NCBI RefSeq assembly: GCF_000208925.1
Contig: NW_001914968.1
Location: forward strand, 1 to 23,041
Direction: 5' to 3'
Origin: Entamoeba histolytica HM-1:IMSS
Taxonomy: Eukaryota; Evosea; Mastigamoebida; Endamoebidae
DNA: 23,041 bases
Shown here piece by piece: positions 16,950 through 23,041 of this stretch. Each line of letters begins with the position of its first letter. Within the stretch, counting starts at the first letter, position 1. Below the pieces are notes generated by a model that searched no databases, had not been told where the DNA came from, and saw only the letters and a list, made by a program, of their open reading frames with translations. The translations under genes and the position numbers were made by a program.

Positions 16950-18836
16950 CTTATTCTCTTTTTTTTTCCAGTTTTTTATTATTTTTTCTTTTTTTTATTT
17001 TTCTTTTGTTCTTTTGATATTCTGTTGTTAATTCATCATATGTTATTTATCTTATTTATTCAAATGTATTTAAAAATTTCATTTCACGTAAATAATAACA
17101 TGCAATGACTATTATTTTTAAATGGTCAATTAATAAAATTATTATTAGTTTATTCTTTTACTATTTGTATCATCATTTTTTTTATTAAAAAAAATTATTA
17201 TGTCAATGTCTGTCTATTCTATAATATTATAAAAACTTGTTATAGACATAGACTAATAGATAAAATTATAAGTTAGCATTAACTCAAATAATAAATTATA
17301 AAAGTGATTGTTGGAAATAAGTCCAATATTAATGTATTTCATATTTTTAATACAATTGAGAATATTACATTACCGAATAATTATTATTCTACTCGTTAAC
17401 AAAATAGGATAATAAACATTTCACCAATAAGATAATAATTCTTGAAAGGAACTTAATCGGGAATTAAAATAAAGAAATAAAAGAATCTAATTTCATAAAA
17501 TATTTCATAAACTCTTTAAAACTTTCTTTAATTTCATACACTTAAAGTTTAATAATTGAGATAATATGATTTTCAATATTTCAAAATAAACAGTAAAGTA
17601 ATATACACATATTTTTTACTTTTGTTTATTTGTTTTATTTATTTCTTTTAAACACTCACTCTTTTATTTTCTATTCATAAAAAAAGGATATATCCAAATA
17701 ATTAGTCTGATAATTTACATATTTATTGTTTCTTTTTTCGATTTGATACATTAATTTATGTTATTTTAAACTATTGTTTATTTTAAACTTGTTTTATTCT
17801 TTCTTTATAATGAGTTAGTATTATAATTAATATGGAAAATAATGGTTTTTCATTCTACTCAAAATTTTATTGTTTATTCGTGAGACATTTTACTGTGGTA
17901 GCAGTGGGAATAGAATTAATTTATTTTTCCATAATTATTTCTGTTTTATTTTATTTTTTGTGTTTATTTCTGTCTTCCTCATACTATTACTTGTTCAATT
18001 CAAAGAATTATCTGCATCATTTCATTATTACAGATAGGTAATACAATACCTCCGTTATCATATGTAGTCTTGTTTATTAATCACTGATAAACATGATAAT
18101 TTGATTGCTACTCTTCATACAATTAACTTTTATTATGTTGTTTGAACTTTTTAATAACACCAATTAATTCTTTCCACTACGTTCTTGTTATTTTACTACT
18201 TCATTCTGTATCTTTAATTTTTAGGATAATGACTCAACCACTATTTGTTTAATGGTTGTGTTTTTATTAATTTGGATGATGAATAAATAATGTATTAAGA
18301 GAACTAGACAACCCCAGACTAGTAAATTGACAAGAGCCTTATTAAGTTGTAAGAGATTATTTTATCACATCTATTTTTAAACAAGACACAAAAAAAAACA
18401 ACGTAGAAAAAAACTTTTAGGTATTATTATGTGTATTATTATGAAAGAATCAGCAACTTAAGTAAAGATAAGTTAAGAACAAATTTTAATAAGTATTTAT
18501 CATTATTCATTCTCTCATAAATATAATTAAACAAATAAAAAATAATTGTTTTAATCTGAATAAGGAAGATAACCTATGTTTATTTATTTAAATAAAAGTA
18601 TTTATTTATGAATAAGGTTGAATCAATAAGTATTTAGAATAAATTCAAATTTATTCAATCTCTCTCATTGGATAAATCGTTTAAACAAACGAAAAGAAAT
18701 AAGTGGTTTATTTGAAAAAAGAAACACAGTTCAATTGGTTACAAAGTGAATAAATAATTCATTTTCATGAAATGGTGTGTTGAAGTCATTTTAAAATATG
18801 ATAGAAAATACCAATCAATTAAAATTATGCTATTAA
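16950..18836. other. Gene-poor 1.9-kb AT-rich region
   Basis: I found no convincing coding exon on either strand. The longest open frame (17832-18041) is a Phe/Tyr/Leu/Ser-rich shadow of T-rich DNA. There is no tRNA-like or rRNA sequence. The stretch 18301-18360 is less AT-rich (AACCCCAGAC...), and a 12-bp unit, GTATTATTATGT, is repeated in tandem at 18421-18443. It may contain an eroded transposon or gene, but nothing here identifies one. The left end carries the promoter of the double-DDE gene. It is by far the longest non-coding stretch in the window. Confidence 0.55.
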
Positions 18837-20546
18837 CTAATGAAGAGGTCGTATTTCTGTATGTTCAATCTGTGAATTAATCCACATAGGCCATTCACAA
18901 ATTGGAATGCCTTCTGCTTCCATATCAACATAAAAATCTGTTAAATTTGTATTTTTATTAGAATTAGATGCATTCATTAATTTGACTCCAAGTGCAACAT
19001 AATTAAATAACAACTTACGTGTTTCAGTTGTTAATAAACTCTTTTCATTTTCATTTAATCGTTTGATTTTAGAAGTTAATTCTTCTTGAAGTGCTTTATT
19101 TTTTATCTTTTCCTCATTTAGTAACTTACTTAGATTAACTACATTATTGTCAAGATCTTCTATCCTTGTTTTCATTTCAAAAATGGTTGTTGAAGAATCT
19201 ATTGAAGGAATACTTTTTCTTTGTTGTTGATTAGTTTTTATTTGTGAGTTGAGTTGGTTATTTTCAAGTGAAAGAACATTTATTTTTTGTTGCAAATTAT
19301 TTATTTCTTCTTGTTTCTTTTTTTGTTCTTCTTCGTTTGTTGTTTTAACTTGACTTAATTGTTGTTTTAATTCTTGAGTGGTTATTTTCATTTCTTCATT
19401 GGCTTTTCTAAATTCTTCTTTTTCATCTTGTAATTTTTGACCTTTTTCTTTATTTTCTCCAATTTCCTTTTGTAATGCTCCTTCTTTTATTTTTAATTCT
19501 TCAAGAATCTTTTTTAATTCTTCATTTTCTGTAATAACTTTCTGATTCATTTCTTTAATTTCATTCAATTCCTTAATTTGTTCTTCATTTATTCTGTCTT
19601 TTTGGTTATTCTTTTTTTCATTTTCTAATTCTTCATGAAGATTTTTAATTTCATTATCTTTTTTCATTATTTCTTCTTTAGCCTTCTGAATAGAATTAAT
19701 AATTAAAACCTTCATTTGATTAATTTCTTGATTTAACTCCATAACTTCTTTTATTTTCTTTTCATAATTTGCTTGGCGTAGTTTTGTCTCCAATTCTGTT
19801 CTCATCATTTCTCTAAGTAATCCATCAAGTAATTGTTCTCTATTAGTTTTTTCTTTTTGAATTTCAGCAACTATAACAAAACTCTGTGAAAGAATTTTAT
19901 TAAGTTCTTCTTCTGATTTTTCAAGTCCTTTAATATTTGTTCCTATCAAAGTTTCCTTTTCTGAAACAATTCCATTTAATCGTTTAATGACACTATCCTT
20001 TTCATTAATCGTTGTGTTAAGTGATTCAATATTTTTGTTTAATTCTCCTATTTTGTTATTCATTCTTTCTTTTTCATTTTTCAATTTCTCATAATTTTCT
20101 TTGGCAATGGATAATTCATAGTTTTTATCATCTCTTTCTTTTTTTACATTCATAAGTTCATCTTTAATTTTCTCTTCATTTTCAATTCCATTATGCTTCT
20201 CTTCCTTTAATTCTTTTAATTTTTGTTCAATTTCTTCTTTTTCTCTTATTATTGTTTCATTTAATGTTGTTAACTCTTCAACTTGTTTCTGATAATTCTC
20301 AACTTCAAAACTTTTATCTTCAGCATTGTAGCAGTTTTGGACTTCTTCCCTCAACAAATCATTTTCTTCATTTACTGAATTTAATTCTTTTTGAAGTTCT
20401 TCGACTTTTTTTTGTAGCTCTTCTATTTGAGGTGGTTGTGTTTCACTTCTCTCGTTTGTTGGCTTTTCCTCCATCCTAAGATTTGTATGAAATTCTCTCA
20501 TTTCCCAGATTCTTTGATATTCCAGTATTCTATTTATAGAATTCAT
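18837..20546 (-). CDS. Long coiled-coil protein (569 aa)
   Basis: Residues about 45-500 are an almost unbroken Glu/Lys/Gln/Asn-rich coiled coil with Leu/Ile heptads (for example IEELQKKVEELQKELNSVNE). The last ~80 residues are not coiled: ETRKLLFNYVALGVKLMN, a Ser/Asn-rich loop, then DFYVDMEAEGIPICEWPMWI. That end may be a small folded tail that anchors or targets the rod, but it is not a GRIP domain and I do not recognise it. No membrane segment is present. The start is uncertain. ATG at 20546 (MNSINRILEY) and ATG at 20561 lie very near the divergent MED31 ATG. ATG at 20474 (MEEKPTNERS, 545 aa) has an initiator-like AGAATTTCA and a TATAAATAG upstream. It may be a golgin- or tether-like rod, by shape only. 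Confidence 0.82.
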   Translation of the reverse strand: MNSINRILEYQRIWEMREFHTNLRMEEKPTNERSETQPPQIEELQKKVEELQKELNSVNEENDLLREEVQNCYNAEDKSFEVENYQKQVEELTTLNETIIREKEEIEQKLKELKEEKHNGIENEEKIKDELMNVKKERDDKNYELSIAKENYEKLKNEKERMNNKIGELNKNIESLNTTINEKDSVIKRLNGIVSEKETLIGTNIKGLEKSEEELNKILSQSFVIVAEIQKEKTNREQLLDGLLREMMRTELETKLRQANYEKKIKEVMELNQEINQMKVLIINSIQKAKEEIMKKDNEIKNLHEELENEKKNNQKDRINEEQIKELNEIKEMNQKVITENEELKKILEELKIKEGALQKEIGENKEKGQKLQDEKEEFRKANEEMKITTQELKQQLSQVKTTNEEEQKKKQEEINNLQQKINVLSLENNQLNSQIKTNQQQRKSIPSIDSSTTIFEMKTRIEDLDNNVVNLSKLLNEEKIKNKALQEELTSKIKRLNENEKSLLTTETRKLLFNYVALGVKLMNASNSNKNTNLTDFYVDMEAEGIPICEWPMWINSQIEHTEIRPLH

Positions 20547-20584
20547 CTTAAAAAAAAACATAAAAAAACAAATAACACAAACAA

Positions 20585-21049
20585 ATGAGTAATTCAATTG
20601 ATATGAGAAGTACTAGTGAATTAGGAGAAAAGAAACGATTTGAGTATGAACTTGATTTTCTGCAATCTCTTGCAAATCCACATTATATTCAGTGTTTGTT
20701 CTATTTCATTATTAACAAAACATTAATAAAGACAACTGATAATAAATAAGATTTGGCTTATCATAAGTATTTAAGAAAGACTGATATGATTCATTTTCTT
20801 AAATATCTTCAATATTGGAAACAACCAAATTATATTAAATTTATTCAATACCCTGCTTGTCTCTATTATTTAGAACAATTACAAAATCCTGACTTTCGTC
20901 AAGCATGTGAAAATCCCGAAATAATGAAAAATATTATTGACCAACATGAAGCTCATTTTACATATTACAAAGTTAATAGAACACCAGTTGTTCCTAAAGT
21001 TGATGAACTTAATACTACATCTAAACCAATGGATACAACTCCAAATTAA
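20585..21049 (+). CDS. MED31: Mediator complex subunit MED31 (Soh1), two exons
   Basis: Exons are 20585-20693 and 20751-21049, giving 135 aa. The spliced core runs KKRFEYELDFLQSLANPHYIQ-Y-LAYHKYLRKTDMIHFLKYLQYW, then KQPNYIKFIQYPACLYYLEQL and PDFRQAC. This follows the MED31 signature (RFELE.EFVQ.LANP.YL..LA.......F..YLKYL.YWK.PEY.K.. YP.CL..LELL). The codon split by the intron makes Tyr at a conserved aromatic position. MED31 sits in the middle module of Mediator and helps Pol II initiation. The C-terminal ~35 residues are a polar tail ending KPMDTTPN. Its ATG is only 38 bp from the nearest likely ATG of the divergent coiled-coil gene. Confidence 0.95.
20694..20750 (+). other. MED31 intron, 57 nt, phase 1
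   Basis: The donor is GTTTGTTCTATTTC and the acceptor is AATAAATAAG. The end is AAG where most local introns use TAG, but it is the site that rebuilds the conserved MED31 core. Confidence 0.9.
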
Positions 21050-21108
21050 CACAAATAACTTTGAAATAAAAAGAAAATGAAATAATAAAAAAAAAAGAAT
21101 TGAATTAA

Positions 21109-22053
21109 TTATTTTTGAACAACTGGTTGTTGTTGGGAATCATCTTTAATTGGTTCTTTATTATTATTATCATGAAGTTGTTTTAATTTAATTTCATAAT
21201 CATTCTTATTTCTGATTAAGTCATGAACAGCAAGAACTGATTTAACTAATTGTGAGAGATAAATAGTTACCATTACATCATTTGTGTTGACTGCAAATTG
21301 TTGTGTATATTTTTCAATATTTGGTGATAAATTGAAAATGTCTTGAATGTTTTGAATAATCTTTTGGTTGACTGGAATTTTTCCTGACTCAACTAATTCT
21401 AAGTAATTTCTCATTAATTTAATTTTATCATCTAATGCTCTCAATGAATCCATTTTTAATTCAACTTCATGCTTTAAAACAGTTCCAGTAGGTTTTTGAA
21501 GGTCTCTTAATAAACGTTCTACACCAACTTCTGATTCATCAGATCCAACGTCTGTTGGAACATGAATAAATCTTAACGAAAGTTCTGGTTGAAGAAGAAT
21601 ATTTTCTGATGAGTCAATTGATTCTGCAGAAACATATGAATGAACTGGAAGATCATGAGATACAGTAGCCGATACATCTACTGTAAGATAAACAGGATGG
21701 GCAGTGTATTTATTGATCACAGAGTGTATCTGAATATCACATGGTTTTATTGATGAAGAAGTAGAATACCATCCAACTAATACTTCTTTTGCTGTTACTC
21801 TTTGTGTCATACGATACACTGTTTCCAAGTATTGATGATCTAAATACCAAATATTATCTTTTTCATCTTCATCAAATGGTACAGCAAACGAATTCATTAC
21901 ATCAACAATGCCTTTTCTTATAAATCCTAATAATACTCCAACAACACGTTTTCCTTCTTTACTAGCTCTTGTTTGATGATCTGAAATACTCAATAATACC
22001 AATGGATGTACAATAACTTTCTTTATATAACTGCTTTGAAGTGGCTCTGTCAT
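21109..22053 (-). CDS. 26S proteasome regulatory subunit Rpn8 / PSMD7
   Basis: A 314-aa intronless protein. The MPN domain fills residues about 10-150: KVIVHPLVLLSISDH, KRVVGVLLGFIRKG, VDVMNSFAVPFDEDEKD and YLDHQYLETVYRM. The Jab1/MPN metalloprotease motif is degenerate, with GWYSTSSSIKPCDI where active enzymes have a His-x-His. This is normal for Rpn8, the inactive partner of the deubiquitinase Rpn11 in the proteasome lid. The C-terminal half (VGVERLLRDLQKPT, IPVNQKIIQNIQDIFNL, NDVMVTIYLSQLVKSVLAVHDLI) is the helical lid-bundle region. It lacks the long Lys/Glu tail of the human protein. The stop is 59 bp from that of convergent MED31. Confidence 0.96.
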   Translation of the reverse strand: MTEPLQSSYIKKVIVHPLVLLSISDHQTRASKEGKRVVGVLLGFIRKGIVDVMNSFAVPFDEDEKDNIWYLDHQYLETVYRMTQRVTAKEVLVGWYSTSSSIKPCDIQIHSVINKYTAHPVYLTVDVSATVSHDLPVHSYVSAESIDSSENILLQPELSLRFIHVPTDVGSDESEVGVERLLRDLQKPTGTVLKHEVELKMDSLRALDDKIKLMRNYLELVESGKIPVNQKIIQNIQDIFNLSPNIEKYTQQFAVNTNDVMVTIYLSQLVKSVLAVHDLIRNKNDYEIKLKQLHDNNNKEPIKDDSQQQPVVQK

Positions 22054-22792
22054 ACTCCTCTTTTTCTATTTTACAGTTTTTTTTGAAGTTTTTATTTTTC
22101 TTCTTTTTCTTCTTTGTTTTATATAACGAAAATAAAATCTAAATCAAAAAAAAATCCATCTCATTATTTTTGTTTTTATTATTGAATAAAAAACATTTTT
22201 CATTAAAAAATAATTTTGTTATTAGTGATTTGAAAAGTTATACTATTCTGATAAAGTAGAAGATTGTTTGAATGAAGTGTTTTGTATTTCTTCTTTTGCA
22301 TCTGTTATATTCTTGTTCATTTACTTCTTTTTATTTTTACAATTGTTAATTCTCTAAGTGCAGAAAAGTTTTATAGTGTTGTCTTGTTGTTTGAAGAGTT
22401 GAAGTATAATTTAGTTTTCATTCATCTTGGACAATCACTGCATCACAAAATGTTAGTTTGTTTCTGACATAGTCAGAAATAAATGTCTAAATTTTATGAG
22501 CTTTGTAGTTTTATCTCGTTGTTTTGTAATATTTGTCTTTCTATTTTTGATACAATCAAGAAATGAGGTAATATTCTTCTATAACACAGTCTCTATTTCT
22601 GGAAAGGTTGTGTCAATAATACTTAATCAAATTTCCTGAAGTTTACATTTTCGATGTTTGATGAAGTTAAGATAAAGAAAAGCGAATTCTTATGAAAATA
22701 GTTGGGGTTGTTCATATTGTTATGAAGAAGATTACCGACGAAAGAACTATTTAAAGGATGGAGAAGTATGGAATAATCGAGTTGAAGAGACA
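22054..22792. other. Non-coding region with possible decayed gene fragments
   Basis: The left 80-150 bp must carry the Rpn8 promoter (TTATATAAAAC on its coding strand, about 55-65 bp upstream of its ATG). From 22272 an ATG opens a signal-peptide-like stretch (MKCFVFLLLHLLYSCS) that stops after 25 codons. The next frame continues with FIFTIVNSLSAEKFYSV to a stop at 22468. A hairpin with 8-bp arms, TTTCTGAC/GTCAGAAA, lies at 22461-22479. A frame open from 22673 reads protein-like (SYENSWGCSYCYEEDYRR) into the alcohol dehydrogenase ATG. I see no intact gene. Confidence 0.5.
22744..22756 (+). promoter_or_regulatory. GAAC plus TATTTAAAG core promoter of the alcohol dehydrogenase gene
   Basis: GAACTATTTAAAG closely matches the Entamoeba TATA element (GTATTTAAAG/C), with a GAAC sequence directly abutting. 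It ends 36 bp before the ATG, a suitable distance for the short leaders of this genus. It also argues that the open frame upstream of 22793 is not part of the protein. Confidence 0.55.
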
Positions 22793-23041
22793 ATGACAAT
22801 GCTTAATTTCACATATTACAATCCAGTTAGATTAATTTATGGAAAAGGGTCATTAGACGAGATAGAGAAACAACATTTAATTCCTGAAGATGCAAGAATC
22901 ATGATGACATATGGAGGAGGTTCTATTAAGAAGAATGGAGTTTATGAAGAAGTCTTGAAACACATTAAGCCAATTGTAGAGTTTGGAAGAATAGAACCAA
23001 ATCCATCACATGAAACATGTATTAAAGCTATTAAGATTGCT
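22793..23041 (+). CDS. Iron-containing (class III) alcohol dehydrogenase, 5' end only
   Basis: 83 residues are visible before the window ends: MTMLNFTYYNPVRLIYGKGS, then ARIMMTYGGGSIKKNGVYEEV and FGRIEPNPSHETCIKAIK. This is the N-terminal nucleotide-binding part of Fe-type alcohol dehydrogenases of the YqhD/butanol dehydrogenase kind (F.YYNPT.I.FGKG ... YGGGSIKKNG ... G.EPNP...T). Such enzymes reduce aldehydes with NADPH, and in Entamoeba they belong to fermentative metabolism. These genes are often thought to come from bacteria by lateral transfer. The metal-binding His/Asp residues lie beyond the edge. A second in-frame ATG at 22799 is an alternative start. Confidence 0.93.
   Translation, partial: MTMLNFTYYNPVRLIYGKGSLDEIEKQHLIPEDARIMMTYGGGSIKKNGVYEEVLKHIKPIVEFGRIEPNPSHETCIKAIKIA

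Noticed and set aside
17832..18041. 69-residue hydrophobic open frame with an ATG in the gene-poor region
   Set aside because: Composition is that of translated T-rich DNA, there are no flanking exons, and no family resemblance.
18558..18617. GAATAAGG direct repeats flanking 44 bp with a TTTATTTAAATAAA palindrome, as a target-site-duplicated insert
   Set aside because: The inner ends are not inverted repeats, and 8-bp AT-rich repeats are expected by chance.
18837..20546. GRIP-domain golgin identity for the coiled-coil protein
   Set aside because: The C-terminus lacks the GRIP pattern; the coiled coil alone does not identify a family.
22461..22479. TTTCTGAC-ATA-GTCAGAAA hairpin as a terminator or RNA gene
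   Set aside because: Arms are only 8 bp, nuclear genes here do not use hairpin terminators, and no flanking gene ends nearby.
1..23041. tRNA or rRNA genes, CRISPR arrays, intact LINE/SINE elements
   Set aside because: No tRNA-like B-box with matching arms, no spaced repeats and no reverse transcriptase-like frame were seen; a covariance-model search would be needed to be certain.

Overview
The window looks like a piece of an Entamoeba nuclear genome, probably the E. histolytica group. It is very AT-rich, genes are closely packed on both strands, and spacers are often only 40-180 bp. All nine introns I could reconstruct are tiny (44-75 nt) and start with GTTTG, which matches the strong GTTTGT donor preference known in Entamoeba. 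A Cys-rich transmembrane TKL-type kinase of the amoebic TMK family and a class III (iron-type) alcohol dehydrogenase fit the same assignment. The genus call rests on these features and not on a database search.

Layout from left to right. A two-exon gene (501-1779, +) encodes a coiled-coil protein with a C-terminal RRM-like fold. An empty AT-rich spacer follows, then an unrecognised gene (2379-3197, -), ribosomal protein uS14/RPS29 (3472-3642, -), a disordered protein ending in an SRI-like domain (3817-4992, -), and a two-exon eIF4E-family gene (5106-5717, -). A 181-bp divergent spacer holding an 18-bp perfect palindrome separates eIF4E from a three-exon small helical protein (5899-6409, +). 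Next come a 69-residue ORF (6493-6702, -), a Yju2/CCDC94 splicing factor (6784-7509, +), a four-exon receptor-like kinase of 1348 aa (7570-11832, -), a transportin-like karyopherin (12037-14370, +), the Golgi protein Kish/TMEM167 (14474-14771, -), and a protein built from two tandem, degenerate DDE_1 (pogo/Tigger-type) transposase domains (14868-16949, -). After a gene-poor 1.9-kb stretch there is a long coiled-coil protein (18837-20546, -), divergent from Mediator subunit MED31 (20585-21049, +), then proteasome subunit Rpn8/PSMD7 (21109-22053, -), an empty region with possible gene relics, and the 5' end of the alcohol dehydrogenase (22793 to the window edge, +).

Most genes are housekeeping: transcription and Pol II (MED31, the SRI-like protein), splicing (Yju2), translation (eIF4E, uS14), nuclear transport (transportin), proteasome (Rpn8) and secretory pathway (Kish). 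They do not form an operon or pathway cluster. The accessory or lineage-specific parts are the TMK kinase, the double-DDE protein and the unrecognised ORFs. The points most worth a second look are the double-DDE protein with eroded catalytic triads, an eIF4E homologue without the usual cap-stacking tryptophans, the SRI-like domain without a SET domain, Kish with an intron directly after its ATG, and the very short divergent spacer between MED31 and the coiled-coil gene.
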